From: an uncultured Methanobrevibacter sp.
Lineage (GTDB): Archaea > Methanobacteriota > Methanobacteria > Methanobacteriales > Methanobacteriaceae
Assembly: GCA_900314635.1 (NCBI GenBank)
Contig: OMVY01000013.1
Span: 1-47,124 of the forward strand
Length of the DNA stretch: 47,124 bases
Direction: 5' to 3'
The notes under the pieces are model-generated. The model saw only the letters and a list, made by a program, of their open reading frames with translations, did not search any database and was not told where the DNA came from. The translations under genes were made by a program, and so were the position numbers. Shown here one piece after another: positions 9,343-19,856 of this stretch (position 1 is the stretch's first letter; each line of letters opens with the position of its first letter).

Positions 9343-10569
9343 TCAAAAATCAATTAAAAAATCCAACAAGCTTATATGCCTTATACCATGCATGGATTTA
9401 TCATCTTCATCAGCACTTACAACATATTTTGGATAATTATCCTTTAATTTCAATAATGAACCGAATTCCCTGTCAATATTCCCCTCATGAATCCTTTCAG
9501 CAACTTGAACATAAAATATCTCATTATTTTTCCTGCATAAAAAATCTATTTCAAATCCATTCAGTTTTCCTATTGTAACAGAATATCCCCTTTTGATAAG
9601 TTCCAGAAAAACAATGTTCTCTATGACACGTCCTCTATTGTCATAGCGATTTTTTCCCCGTATTGCCTGTATGAAACCAGTATCCACCACATAATATTTC
9701 TCATTTGTTTTCAGTAATTCCTTACCTTTAATGTCTTCTCTTGGAACCCTATTGAACAGGCATGTGTTTTCAATATATTTCAAATAGTTTTGTATGGTAA
9801 CCGCAGAGACTGAAACATTCTCACTCTTTAAAAAATTGCTTATTGAATTAGATGAGAAAACATTTCCAACATTATCCAATAAAAATGATATGAGTTTGTT
9901 TAAAATATTAATATCTCGAATTGAATATCTTTCAATTAAATCATTATAAAGTATTGAATTGAAAATATCTTGAAGATAATCAAATCGATCCTCGCTGGAA
10001 ATGGATAATGAAAATGGGAATGATCCTTGCCATATAAATTCATCCAGCCATTGGCGCTTGTAATACCTCAAGAGGTTTTCATCAGACTCATCCAAATCAA
10101 GACTTTCCAATTTATAATCACAGAATTCATTGAAAGAAAAAGGGTACATTCTAATTTCCATATACCTGCCAGTCAAATGGGTAGACAGCTCACCTGACAG
10201 TAAATTGGAATTAGATCCTGTTATGTAAATATCGCAGTCCAAATCAGTATAATATGACACAATGCTTTTTTCCCAAAATTTAACATTTTGTATTTCATCA
10301 AAGAATAGATACATATGGCCTTGAATATTATTTATTAAATCAAGCACAAGTTCATCCAACTCATCTTGACGACGAATATTTTTATATTTTATTGAGTCAA
10401 AGTTAATTAAAATGATGTTTTCTTCGCTTATTCCACTATCTATTAATTCATCAATAAATAGCTGTAAAAGATATGACTTTCCACAACGCCTAACACCAGT
10501 TATTACTTTTATTACATCCTTGTCTTTTAGACGCCTTAACTTTTCCATATATAATTCCCTTTGAACCAT
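9343..10569 (-). CDS. DUF4143-type AAA ATPase
   Basis: This 408-residue protein has the layout of the AAA_14/DUF4143 ATPase family. Walker A is TGVRRCGKSYLL near residue 25, Walker B is MYLFFDEIQN near residue 92, and sensor-like ITGSNSNLLSGELSTHLTGR follows. The C-terminal DUF4143 half (residues about 190-400) carries a restriction-like core, FEIDFLC...IFYVQVAE. Such genes are common in multiple copies in anaerobic archaea and bacteria. A toxin-antitoxin or DNA-mobility role has been suggested for relatives but not proved. The upstream region holds three palindromes 39 bp apart that may regulate it. Confidence 0.85.
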   Translation of the reverse strand: MVQRELYMEKLRRLKDKDVIKVITGVRRCGKSYLLQLFIDELIDSGISEENIILINFDSIKYKNIRRQDELDELVLDLINNIQGHMYLFFDEIQNVKFWEKSIVSYYTDLDCDIYITGSNSNLLSGELSTHLTGRYMEIRMYPFSFNEFCDYKLESLDLDESDENLLRYYKRQWLDEFIWQGSFPFSLSISSEDRFDYLQDIFNSILYNDLIERYSIRDINILNKLISFLLDNVGNVFSSNSISNFLKSENVSVSAVTIQNYLKYIENTCLFNRVPREDIKGKELLKTNEKYYVVDTGFIQAIRGKNRYDNRGRVIENIVFLELIKRGYSVTIGKLNGFEIDFLCRKNNEIFYVQVAERIHEGNIDREFGSLLKLKDNYPKYVVSADEDDKSMHGIRHISLLDFLIDF

Positions 10570-10635
10570 TACATCAACCCAATAGTTTTTTTATTTATAT
10601 TATATTTTAACTAGTATATAAATTTAAAAGTTTTT

Positions 10636-10725
10636 TTAGTATACTGAAAAAAATTTAAAAAAATAAAAAAATTATTAGTATACTAAAAAAAAATTAAAAA
10701 AATAAAAAAATTATTAGTATACTAA
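10636..10725. repeat. three TTAGTATACT[A/G]A palindromes spaced 39 bp
   Basis: Copies start at 10636, 10675 and 10714; the first ends GA instead of AA. Each is followed by an A-rich filler, so this is also a tandem repeat of 39 bp. The array sits about 70-160 bp upstream of the ATPase start and downstream of the methyltransferase stop. A related ACTAGTATATAAATTT lies nearer the ATPase gene, where its TATATA could be the promoter. Confidence 0.6.
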
Positions 10726-10765
10726 AAAAAATTAAAAAAAATAAAAAAGATGAAAATAAAAAATA

Positions 10766-11440
10766 TTATTTTCTAGCAATCACACAAATCCAACCTGTTA
10801 CCAATTCCCTATCCAGACTATCAGGACCTTCATTTGAGAAACAAATGATGTCTGAAAATCCGGCTTCGCGCAAATATCTCTCGAATTCATCTTCAGAAAA
10901 TATTTTCATATCCAGAAGATCAATTAATTCCTTTTGACGCTCGTCCTCTTCATTTGGAATCGCTTCATTACAGATAAACAATATTCCATCTTCTTTTAAA
11001 ACCCTTCTAACCTCTTTGCAATCATTTACAAAGTCAGGCCAGAAATAAACAGTTTCAAACCCTGTTGCAATATCAAATGAATTATCTTCAAATGGCAATT
11101 GAGAAACAGAGCCCTGAATTATCTCACATCTTCCCTCATCGATGGCATTCTGATTGAGTTTTTTAGATTTATCAACAGCTATTTGAGAATAATCAAGCCC
11201 GTAAACCTTGTTCTCAGTCATTTCAAGGAACCTTTCAACATTGACTCCTCCACCGCATCCGATATCCAGAATAATATCATCTGCAGCAATATCCAAATGA
11301 GACACTCCCCATTGGGCAAGACTTTCATGACTTTCATTCATGCGGTCCAAGAGCTTATCGCCTAATTCCCCCTCAGGCTTGCGTGCATTGATGAGCAATT
11401 CTTTCTCTTCAGCGCTTCTAATACTTTTTTTATCACTCAT
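10766..11440 (-). CDS. class I SAM-dependent methyltransferase
   Basis: This 224-residue Rossmann-fold methyltransferase of the Methyltransf_11/UbiE-like group has motif I ILDIGCGGGVNVERFLE near residue 58, YGLDYSQIAVDKS as motif II, and VSQLPFEDNSFDIATGFETV as the motif III/IV region. The substrate cannot be read from the sequence. It is 23 bp downstream of the adenine deaminase gene on the same strand, so the two may be cotranscribed. The C-terminus is short and lacks a recognisable substrate domain. Confidence 0.85.
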   Translation of the reverse strand: MSDKKSIRSAEEKELLINARKPEGELGDKLLDRMNESHESLAQWGVSHLDIAADDIILDIGCGGGVNVERFLEMTENKVYGLDYSQIAVDKSKKLNQNAIDEGRCEIIQGSVSQLPFEDNSFDIATGFETVYFWPDFVNDCKEVRRVLKEDGILFICNEAIPNEEDERQKELIDLLDMKIFSEDEFERYLREAGFSDIICFSNEGPDSLDRELVTGWICVIARK

Positions 11441-11463
11441 TTCATAACTTCCCGAAAAAATGG

Positions 11464-13179
11464 CTACTCAATAACAACATCCATGAATTCAAAATTATCT
11501 CCATCAAAGAGTCCCTTGTCAGATATTTTAATTGATGGAATAACCAAGAGTGCCATGAATGCCATAGTCATGAATGGTGCTTCTACCTGACAACCAAGTG
11601 ATGATGCCATTTTATGGAGAACTCCCAGTTTATCCGCAATTTCGTACACATCCTCATTAGACATCAGCCCAGCAATCGGAAGTGGCAGTGAATCTGAAAA
11701 GTCCTCGCTGACAACGGCAATTCCTCCTTTATCATCAATAATCTGGTTTACAGCATCCGCCATCATCTGAGAGTTGTAGCCGATGACTATTATATTATGA
11801 GAGTCATGAGCGATTGATGATGCAATTGCTCCTTTTTTAAGACCGAATCCTTTAATGAATGCATTAGCAATAGTGTTTCCACCGTAGCGTTCAACAACTG
11901 CGATCTTCAAAACATCCTGATAAATATCCGGCTGAATGACTCCGTCTTTCACAGACAGCTTTGCAGTAGCTTTCTTAGTTAAAAGTTCGCCATCGAAACA
12001 TTCTATGACATTGACCTCGCATTCATCACCGTCATAATGTATGTCAAAATCTTCAGGAGTCTTTTTGCTTGCTTTGACTGTATTTTTAGTAATCATTTTC
12101 GGAGCATCAAAGAGAACATTTTCACCATCGAATACACATTCACCGCCGACATATGTTTGCAGGATGTTCAAATCATGTATGCTGTCAACAATTATAAAAT
12201 CTGCCTGCGCACCAGGTATGATGGCTCCGCAATTCAGTCTATAATGGTATGAAGGATTGATTGTCACCATGTTGATTGCTTTGAGAAGATCGATTCCCAA
12301 ATCAAATGCCTTCCGGACAGACAAGTTCAAATGGCCCTTGATTAAATCGTTTGGATGCTTGTCATCGCTGACTATGAAATCAAAGAGCGGTGAGTAGATT
12401 CCATTCTCGAATATGTCTCTTAAAAGCATATTGTTGTATTTTGAGAAATCTATGCTCTTAGAACCTTCCTCTATATCAAAAAGGCCCTCCATATTCAATG
12501 CTGATGAGCCGTCACGAACCATGATCTTCATGCCCTTAACCTTTTTTTCAAGAGCTTCAAGAACATTGCTGCACTCATGGTCTGTGCTGATGCCAGTGGC
12601 AAGGTATTTGTCCAAATCTCCCCCTGTAACTAATGGAGCATGACCATCAATCGGTTTTCCATATGCTCTTGCCAGCTCCAGCTTCCTATGAACCTCTTCG
12701 TCGCCGTTGATGACCCCTGGGAAATTCATCATTTCTCCCAATGCAACTATTTCATCTTTTTTAAGCAGATATTTTATGGCATCTGAATCTAAAACCGCAC
12801 CTGAAGTCTCAAAGACAGTAGCAGGCACGCAGGAAGGAGCGGTGAAATAGAAATTGAAAGGAACCTTGCTTGCATTTTCAATCATTGCTTCAACCCCTTC
12901 GATTCCTAAAACATTAGCTATTTCATGAGGATCGCAGACAACGGAGGTAGTTCCGTGACGCACTGCAACTCTTGCAAACTGTGCTGGTGAAACCATGCTG
13001 CTTTCGATATGAATATGAGAATCAATGAATCCAGGCATCATCAATCCAGGAAAATCCACAGAAAATGATTCATTGATTGTTATCGGAGTTACTTCTTTAA
13101 AAATACCGTTTTCTATTGTAATTCTGGCGGGATAAATAGTATTAGCTATTACATCCAATATAAATGCTGTAAATAACAT
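11464..13179 (-). CDS. ade: adenine deaminase
   Basis: This 571-residue amidohydrolase would convert adenine to hypoxanthine and ammonia in purine salvage. Hallmarks are the metal-binding HIHIESSM segment (residues about 55-62), [40 protein letters not shown] cut across the barrel (near residue 200), and a C-terminal domain with [16 protein letters not shown]. Length and motif order match the Ade family. It is followed at 23 bp by the methyltransferase gene. Its first 27 codons and upstream DNA occur again, diverged, at 26824-27261, where they mark the far end of the accessory island. Confidence 0.92.
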   Translation of the reverse strand: MLFTAFILDVIANTIYPARITIENGIFKEVTPITINESFSVDFPGLMMPGFIDSHIHIESSMVSPAQFARVAVRHGTTSVVCDPHEIANVLGIEGVEAMIENASKVPFNFYFTAPSCVPATVFETSGAVLDSDAIKYLLKKDEIVALGEMMNFPGVINGDEEVHRKLELARAYGKPIDGHAPLVTGGDLDKYLATGISTDHECSNVLEALEKKVKGMKIMVRDGSSALNMEGLFDIEEGSKSIDFSKYNNMLLRDIFENGIYSPLFDFIVSDDKHPNDLIKGHLNLSVRKAFDLGIDLLKAINMVTINPSYHYRLNCGAIIPGAQADFIIVDSIHDLNILQTYVGGECVFDGENVLFDAPKMITKNTVKASKKTPEDFDIHYDGDECEVNVIECFDGELLTKKATAKLSVKDGVIQPDIYQDVLKIAVVERYGGNTIANAFIKGFGLKKGAIASSIAHDSHNIIVIGYNSQMMADAVNQIIDDKGGIAVVSEDFSDSLPLPIAGLMSNEDVYEIADKLGVLHKMASSLGCQVEAPFMTMAFMALLVIPSIKISDKGLFDGDNFEFMDVVIE

Positions 13180-13562
13180 GTTATTCCTCTTTTAGTAAGA
13201 TATGATAAAAAAATCATAATTACCCATAGTTATATTTAAGTTTAGATAAACTTGTTTATAATATCTACGGTAATTTATTTTTTATTTGTTTGCATAAGCA
13301 TACTTACTAAATCAATCTTTTACACATATTTAAACTAAAAGACAGTAGTTGATAAGAAAAATTAAAAAAAGATATAGCAATTGATAAGAAAAATTAAAAA
13401 AAAGTCCAAGTTAAAAAAAATAATTAATTAATATCAATCATCCTCATCATCGCCGATGAATGGATCAATAGGGCCGATTTTTCTCCAATAACCACAATTC
13501 CAACAACGTCCCTCAATGCTTAAAGGATATCCGCAAATAGGACAATACAACATCATATCACC
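13108..13562. repeat. left copy of the island-flanking direct repeat
   Basis: This segment covers the first 25-27 codons of adenine deaminase, the upstream region and the whole zinc-ribbon gene. It matches 26824-27261 in the same orientation, with scattered substitutions and small indels. The longest run of identity is about 68 bp, just upstream of ade. The match stops abruptly inside codon 28 of ade and at the ribosome binding site of the zinc-ribbon gene. It bounds the accessory island on the left. Confidence 0.85.
13434..13553 (-). CDS. 39-residue zinc-ribbon protein, copy 1
   Basis: The protein has two CxxC knuckles, CPIC at residues 4-7 and CWNC at 17-20, then GYWRKIGPIDPF and an acidic tail. 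It fits a one-zinc ribbon of unknown role. The ATG at 13553 is preferred to the in-frame ATG three bases upstream: it lies five bases after GAGGTG, and the duplicate at 27250 has only this start. The gene precedes ade on the same strand, about 255 bp away. Conservation of the frame between two diverged copies supports translation. Confidence 0.7.
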   Translation of the reverse strand: MLYCPICGYPLSIEGRCWNCGYWRKIGPIDPFIGDDEDD

Positions 13563-13999
13563 TCATTTATTATATAATTTTTGATAATATTAATAAAAAT
13601 TATCATTTAAAAAGTTTTCTGTTTTTAAAAAAAAATTAATGAATTAATTTAGTTACTTTAAAGTAGGTAGTCTGATTTTCCTATACTAACCGTTTTTCCG
13701 TTGGACAATTCGTAAAATAAACTATTTTTTCATCAATTATAAATCTTTTTCATGTTCGTGCATGATGAAACAAATTGAATTTCATATAGTAACCGAAAAA
13801 AACTAACACCACTTAAAATCATATAGTAACCCTAAATAACTAATTATTAAAAAATTTAGCTGATTATGGAAAGGTTATACATATGGATCTCTTCTTTTTT
13901 GCATTATTTTTATTGTTTCCAATTTATCAAAAGTTTATTATGTAGTTTATATAAATAATATAATAAATTATATAATAAAATTATTTGGAAATGATAATT
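13563..13999. other. left island flank, no gene seen
   Basis: The 437 bp to the portal-like pseudogene contain no convincing reading frame on either strand. Three near copies of a motif reading GGTTACTATATGA on the minus strand occur (13678-13691, 13781-13794, 13819-13831), the first reading GGTTAGTATAGGA. They may be binding sites or remnants of the element's end. The portal promoter is annotated separately. Confidence 0.45.
13946..13999 (+). promoter_or_regulatory. shared-type promoter/leader of the portal-like gene
   Basis: TTTATATAAATAATA, a good archaeal TATA box, starts 54 bp before the ATG and is followed by an AT-only leader. The same layout is found at 19225, 26365 and 26705, before the other plus-strand relic genes. 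Confidence 0.5.
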
Positions 14000-15300
14000 A
14001 TGGGATTTGCTTCTTTTATTAAAACAAGGTTATTGAATAATCGTGTTGAGCAGTATAACACTAACGTAGCTATTGGGGTGAGGATGAAAGACAGCCTAGA
14101 ACTGATGGAATCAATACTGGCCTTGACTTGCCTGATGCACTGCCACCAGTAATCAATAAGACAATAGCTAATGCTCGTTATGCTGTTAAACTTGACGGCT
14201 ATACTTCTGGAGTTTTGAAAAACAGAATTGATAAAGCTAATGTTAATATGGTTCTGGTGGATAAGGAAAACAACTTATCTGCTGAACAGAAACTAACTTT
14301 AATCTTGTGAGCAAGGAAAATTGACATCAGCCAGGTTGCTAAAAATATTCTGCAAGGTGGAATGGTTGACGGTGAAGGACTTATTAAACCTATCAAGAGA
14401 TGGGATAAATCTATTGGCAAATACATTAAACCGGTATTCCTTGAAATAGGTGCTCATGGATATGGATTAAAGAAAGAATTCAATGATGATAATGAAGTGC
14501 AGATGTACTTGCATGAGATGCCTAAGGATATTGTAAACGGATCTCCGGAAGAGTTCGATAATTATGTTAGTGTTGAAGAGGGAACATTAACAGTTAAGTA
14601 TGAACCTGATGAGGTCATTAACTTCATGTACAATGAAATCTACTGTGAAGCTCAAAGCATTATCCTAAATTGTCTTGATGATATATACCACAAATGCAAT
14701 TTGGAACGCAACCAAGTGGAACGTATTAATAAGGACAATATCATTGAAGTAAAACCATCACTAGATTCAAACGGCCAACCTATTGTTACAGAACTTTCAG
14801 CTACTGCAAAAGAAAACTTGTATGCAGATTATGGAACAACTGCTGACAGTAATGTAGCTATTGTACCTCCCGGAATTGAATCTAAAATCTTAGGAGGTAA
14901 CAACTACCAGCCAGACTATACTAGACAGACTGAAATCTTCAGGAACAATATCTTAAGGACTTTTGTTACTCCTCAGTCTCAGGCAGGTAATGAAAAATCC
15001 AACCAGAACGTTGCAGAGTACATTAACGATTCGGCCATTACAGGTTTTATTGTTAATGTGGCCAATGACCAGAAATGGGTGTTAAAGTACTGCAATGAAT
15101 TATTAAATAGGCAGTTAGAGTTAATGGGCATTAGTGAAACTTTAGATATTTATTTCAGCTATTCAAGAGATGATGTGTTAAGATACATTATGGAACTTTC
15201 GGCTGAAGGTGACGAAATCTATAAGAATTACCTAAGTAACTTCGAAGATGAACAACCTGTAGGTGAGAGGATTGTAACCGATGCGGGCGTTGAAGTATAA
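14000..15300 (+). pseudogene. decayed phage portal-like protein gene
   Basis: The frame opens at 14000 (MGFASFIKTRLLNNR) and shifts near 14066-14075 into a frame reading YWGEDERQPRTDGINTGLD. It then meets an in-frame TGA at 14308 and continues open to 15300. Pieced together it gives roughly 430 residues. The long middle part, the IKPVFLEIGAHGYG strand and the C-terminal helix with QKWVLKYCNELLNRQLEL look like a tailed-phage portal protein (SPP1 gp6-like group). The next plus-strand gene is capsid-protease-like, the usual phage order. Two disabling lesions make it a pseudogene. The portal call is by appearance; another phage head protein is possible. Confidence 0.55.
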
Positions 15301-15328
15301 TTTAAGAAATGAAATGACCAACGTATTA

Positions 15329-18300
15329 TTAATTATATTTATCTAAGAAAGTTGGTCCATCATTATTTATTTGTGAAAAAGGAAGAATATCTATAGGTGT
15401 TTCCTTTAAATAAATTATGGGTAACTCTTGAGATACAATAAAAAATGAAAAAACTTTATAATCTGTTAAATCATACCCCATTTTATTGCCTAATTTATCT
15501 AGATTATTTTTTATCCAAATATCTCTTCTTTGATGTTTTTTTATCCATTCTTTATTATCGAAAAATTTTTCTATTTCGTGAAAAATCTCACGAGGATTTC
15601 GTGCACCTTCAATATCTTTGCATTCAATTGAAAATAAATGTTTTTCATTGTTATCTAACAATAAAATATCAATATCTCCATATTTTGGATTGGCTTTCAC
15701 TATTTTATCTATCTTTACATTTTGTTTTAAATAAAATTTTTCAGAGGCATCTAAATTATCTTCAAGCCATTTAAAAACTCTTTCATTAAATTCTTTTCCT
15801 TTTATATCTCCCATTTTACCAATAAATGATTTGAATTTTTTTGAAGAATTATCAGTTTTATATAATCCTTTAAAAATTAAATGTAATAAATTTAAACAAG
15901 AATGGAGAGCATTTCTAAAACCATAAATCACAGTTGCATCTTCATCATTTTTAATAATTAATGGTTTTAAATGATAAGATAATGGTCTTCTAAAAACCCA
16001 TGGATTGATATCGTTTTTAGTATAGCCTTCAGGAGGTGTATCCCAATTTTCGCGATGACTAAATGAAAAATTTTCAATGGCTTGTGCTGATTTTTCATAT
16101 TCCCAATCTAACTCTCTTTTCAATATATCTATTAAGTTAGATTTAGAGATAACAACAACATCTTTTTCGTCATCTACAGCTAACTTTATTAGTATAGAAA
16201 TAAAATCAGTATAATCTGTTAAATTAATCCCAAATTCTGATTTGAATGCCTCTTCTTCTTCATCACTTGGGGTTTCTCCACCATCATTATAATGAAAAAT
16301 ATTTATAGAAAGATTATTCATATGTTCTAATGTTCGTTTAGTTCTAAAAGTATCAAAAATATCCTCTAAATTAGTTTCAGTTCCAAAACGGCCAGATTCT
16401 AAAGGAGTAATTTCGAAATCCACATGTTTAGATTTTATATAATCGCTACTAAATGCCCATTCAATATAATTATAGGATAAAGCCATTAACTGGTCAAAGC
16501 TGTCATTCGATATTTTTACTTCACTATTAAATTTTTGTTCAGCAGATAAAAGTTCTATTAAAAACCTTGTTGGCAATCCCATTTTATCTAACTCATGCTC
16601 TTCATAGACAATTTCTTCCAAAATGCCGGAATCTTTATCATAATTATTAAAATAGTATACATTATTAAATGATGATCTGGCAAATAGAATATTTTCATAA
16701 TTTAAAATTAACTTTTGGATAAGGTCATCCCAATCATATTTTGTAATTTCTTTTTTAATACAATCTAAGTAATATCCAACAATTCTATGACTTAGTTCGA
16801 TAGATTGGTCTTTAGTTAACTTCTGATTATAATCATACTCACATTGGACTTTATTAACTAATCCATCCATTGCTGATTGAACATTATGTTCTTGCAATAA
16901 TCTTATTTTATTTTTTACAGGAATATTATTGATATCTTCAGAAGTATAAATTAAAATGTGTTTCTTTAAGTCTGAATGTGATTTTTTATTGATAATTTCA
17001 CGTCTACGTTCTTCTGTTAATGTATTTTCTAAGCTATTTTTTTCTAATAAATTTCCAATTAGTTTTAAAATGTTATCCATTAAAAGCAGATCTGCTTCAT
17101 TATTTTTTTGATTTGCAATAGGTATCAAATATTTACTAATTTTAAAATTAATTTCTACCTCAGATATATTGCTAGAAATAATTAAATTTTCTTTAATGTA
17201 ATTTGTTATTTCAATATTCAAATCTAAATCCTTATCTTCTTCAAGGCTAAATGAAATTAAAATAGACTTGTCATTTAATGGTTTCAAAACTTTATAAAGT
17301 TCGTCACTAAACTGCCAAATCCAAAAACCCATAGCTTTAGCAATGAATGTTTCATTGTCTTTTTCAAATTTAATCCAAATATTTTGATTAAGTAATTTGA
17401 TTAAAAATAAATGAGAGTTTGCAGCATACATAAAATCATTAATTTTATTAACAAAAATCGAAACGTCATTATAAATTTCCAAATGAGGGTCTTTATCTTT
17501 AATTGCTTTTTTTCTTAATTTTTTTGTGTATTCTGATGTTTCTTCAAAAGATAACAATAGTACATCCATTTTTTCATCAGTGACATAAAATGAATGATTT
17601 TTTTCAATATAAAAACTGAATTTATCTAAAAAACTAATCCCCTCAATATTCTTGTTTTCTAATAAAGTTGCAAATTTAAAAAGAGTCAAACTATCATAAT
17701 TGCCCGAATTGATGAGTATTTCAAATTCTTCACAATTGATTATTAATAAGTTGGTGAATTTTGGTATTTCTGTATAATACTGCCGTCCACTTATGCCACT
17801 GAATAAAATTATAAGAATATCATTAATTGATTCATCAGAATACAAATTATTTATAACAAAGTTCATCCTATTTTTTAGAATAGAACCATATTTTAAGTCA
17901 ATTCTTTCACATGGTCCATTTTTACCATAATCCTTTAAATTGTCGTTAACAAGAACACAATAAGCTAACTTATCAGTATCAATTTTAAAAACCTTATCTT
18001 TAAATAAAGTATTTTCCCATTCAGGCAATTCATAATCAAAATCTTCAAAATGTAATTTATTTTTTAAATTAAATAAAATATTAGACCATAAATCTTTCTG
18101 ATAATTTTTTATAAAATTCTCTTTTTCATTAAATTTTAAAAGAGATGATAAAATATCATGTCTAAGAGAAATAGATAATGCTCTAGGAAATATTATATAT
18201 GTGTTTTCAATTTTTATTAAAGGTGATATTAATATCGGATTTTTGTCAGAAAATTCAGAATACATATTCATCTTGAAAAAATCATAGGGAATGTTACTTT

Positions 18301-19087
18301 CTTTTAAATCTTCTATAAATTCCTTTTCAATTGATAGAACACTATTAAATCTGTCATCACCTACTTCAATAATAAAGTCATCAGCTGTATCTTTATTATT
18401 TAAAAAACCCTTAAATTTTATCATTTCGTTATCACTGAGGGCAACACTATTTTTAAGATAATCTAATTCATCAATATCTGGAAAAAATATTTCTTGCCTA
18501 AATCGATTATTAATATCTTCATAACGTCTGTGCCCTGATTTTTTAGCAATGTAATCACTTAAAAATAAAATAAACATTGAAGTTTGATAGAAATGCTCCA
18601 AAAATTCATTAGAAAAACTTGAAGAGTTTAAATGAATACAATTGAGTATTTTTTGTAAAACATAATAGTCAGAAGTAGAAGGCCCATTAAATATCACATG
18701 ATTTTTAAAGAATAATATATTATTTGTAAATAATGTATCTAAAGAATCCTCTAACAGACCTATTGGTCCTTTTGAAGGGAGGTATTTTAAAAATAGTTCA
18801 TTTAAATCGCGTATTGTAATTAGTTTATTTCCACAGTTAGTATTTGAGCATGCTATTTGAGTTGCTATTTCAAGTCGAATATATTGGGACTGATTTTTAG
18901 GACATATTGATAATGCTGCCAAAGTTTTAATTAAATCTTTCTGATTATATTTGGAAAATTCTTTTTTTAATCTTATTAATGCATCATGGGGAAGATTTCT
19001 TAAATAATTGTCTTTTTTAAAGCAACAATTTTTATATTTTTTACCACTACCACAGGGACATGGTTCATTTCTACCAATTTTTTTCAT
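15329..19087 (-). CDS. giant SEC-C protein with C-terminal nuclease-like domain
   Basis: This 1252-residue protein opens with a SEC-C zinc motif, C-x-C-x8-CC at residues 10-22 (EPCPCGSGKKYKNCC). A very long, mostly helical middle has no domain I recognise. Near the C-terminus, GDIDILL...FSIECKD (about residues 1137-1158) forms a D-x(n)-E-x-K pattern typical of PD-(D/E)XK nucleases. The ATG at 19087 has GGTGGAT just upstream; an in-frame GTG at 19096 overlaps that site and is rejected. It is transcribed against the phage relics on both sides and is extremely AT-rich. A defence role is inferred from the nuclease-like motif and the neighbours; it is not demonstrated. Confidence 0.6.
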   Translation of the reverse strand: MKKIGRNEPCPCGSGKKYKNCCFKKDNYLRNLPHDALIRLKKEFSKYNQKDLIKTLAALSICPKNQSQYIRLEIATQIACSNTNCGNKLITIRDLNELFLKYLPSKGPIGLLEDSLDTLFTNNILFFKNHVIFNGPSTSDYYVLQKILNCIHLNSSSFSNEFLEHFYQTSMFILFLSDYIAKKSGHRRYEDINNRFRQEIFFPDIDELDYLKNSVALSDNEMIKFKGFLNNKDTADDFIIEVGDDRFNSVLSIEKEFIEDLKESNIPYDFFKMNMYSEFSDKNPILISPLIKIENTYIIFPRALSISLRHDILSSLLKFNEKENFIKNYQKDLWSNILFNLKNKLHFEDFDYELPEWENTLFKDKVFKIDTDKLAYCVLVNDNLKDYGKNGPCERIDLKYGSILKNRMNFVINNLYSDESINDILIILFSGISGRQYYTEIPKFTNLLIINCEEFEILINSGNYDSLTLFKFATLLENKNIEGISFLDKFSFYIEKNHSFYVTDEKMDVLLLSFEETSEYTKKLRKKAIKDKDPHLEIYNDVSIFVNKINDFMYAANSHLFLIKLLNQNIWIKFEKDNETFIAKAMGFWIWQFSDELYKVLKPLNDKSILISFSLEEDKDLDLNIEITNYIKENLIISSNISEVEINFKISKYLIPIANQKNNEADLLLMDNILKLIGNLLEKNSLENTLTEERRREIINKKSHSDLKKHILIYTSEDINNIPVKNKIRLLQEHNVQSAMDGLVNKVQCEYDYNQKLTKDQSIELSHRIVGYYLDCIKKEITKYDWDDLIQKLILNYENILFARSSFNNVYYFNNYDKDSGILEEIVYEEHELDKMGLPTRFLIELLSAEQKFNSEVKISNDSFDQLMALSYNYIEWAFSSDYIKSKHVDFEITPLESGRFGTETNLEDIFDTFRTKRTLEHMNNLSINIFHYNDGGETPSDEEEEAFKSEFGINLTDYTDFISILIKLAVDDEKDVVVISKSNLIDILKRELDWEYEKSAQAIENFSFSHRENWDTPPEGYTKNDINPWVFRRPLSYHLKPLIIKNDEDATVIYGFRNALHSCLNLLHLIFKGLYKTDNSSKKFKSFIGKMGDIKGKEFNERVFKWLEDNLDASEKFYLKQNVKIDKIVKANPKYGDIDILLLDNNEKHLFSIECKDIEGARNPREIFHEIEKFFDNKEWIKKHQRRDIWIKNNLDKLGNKMGYDLTDYKVFSFFIVSQELPIIYLKETPIDILPFSQINNDGPTFLDKYN

Positions 19088-19224
19088 ATAATCCACCTAA
19101 CGAAAAGATTATTGACATTGCAATTATGTATTAGAATTACAATTAATTAAATTTTTTCAGAGTATTGAAAAATAAGTATTGGATTATGAAATTTTAAGTA
19201 ATGCTTATTTAAATATAATAAAGA

Positions 19225-19282
19225 TTTATATAAAATAAATAATAAAATATATAATAATTAATATAATAAAATGTGATAAATT
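19225..19282 (+). promoter_or_regulatory. shared-type promoter/leader of the capsid-protease-like gene
   Basis: TTTATATAAAATA begins 58 bp before the ATG at 19283, followed by an AT-only leader ending with GTGAT as ribosome binding site. Matches the arrangement before the portal-like gene. Confidence 0.5.
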
Positions 19283-19744
19283 ATGAGGCATGAACTTTTT
19301 GAAGTAGGAACATATGATTATTCCGACTTGGATGATCGCCTGACAAAACCGGTGAACTGGACTGAAGATGATTTAAAACTAATAGCTGAAAACTATCGTG
19401 GAGGAATTCCTTTAACTTCCGAACATGACAATATCTATGTTGGAATCGGAAACAATATTGAATACGAGGAAGGAAAACTATTCATTGAAATTCCAGATGA
19501 ACTGGACATGGAAGGAAAAGGACTGTCACCTAAAGTTGATGTCTTGTTAAAGGATAAAGGAGATTCATTTGGAATTGATACTATGAGTTTAATAGACGTA
19601 GGAGTTACCAAACACCCAAGAAAGATTAGACTGTTGAATTCTGAAATAACTGGTGAAACTGGAAATCCTGAAGTTAGAAAAGGTAGATTATATAGATTGA
19701 CTGATAAAGGTAACGACTTAGTTAAAAATTTAAATGAAATTTAG
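19283..19744 (+). CDS. phage capsid-assembly (prohead) protease-like protein
   Basis: This 153-residue protein reads VGTYDYSDLDDRLTKPVNWT at the N-terminus, then LIAENYRGGIPLTSEHD, GIGNNIEYEEGKLFIEI and GKGLSPKVDV. That order resembles the Mu I-like and prohead-protease proteins that trim phage scaffolds: a proline-rich target strand, a conserved histidine (SEHD), then a serine in GLS. It is shorter than typical proteases and may be a truncated relic or the N-terminal half. It stands alone on the plus strand, with its own promoter, between the SEC-C and type IIG genes. Whether it is still functional is doubtful. Confidence 0.45.
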   Translation: MRHELFEVGTYDYSDLDDRLTKPVNWTEDDLKLIAENYRGGIPLTSEHDNIYVGIGNNIEYEEGKLFIEIPDELDMEGKGLSPKVDVLLKDKGDSFGIDTMSLIDVGVTKHPRKIRLLNSEITGETGNPEVRKGRLYRLTDKGNDLVKNLNEI

Positions 19745-19856
19745 TCTCACTAATTTTTTTTAATTATTTCATTTATTTATTTTATAATCAAACCCTATTT
19801 TTATAAATAACAACCAACATAATTAATAGTATATTATGTGAATAAGGTGTTTCCAT

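Noticed and set aside
13180-13433. Purine riboswitch upstream of adenine deaminase
   Set aside because: No three-way junction with conserved purine-binding loops is seen; only a TAAACTTGTTTA palindrome and a TATA-like box.
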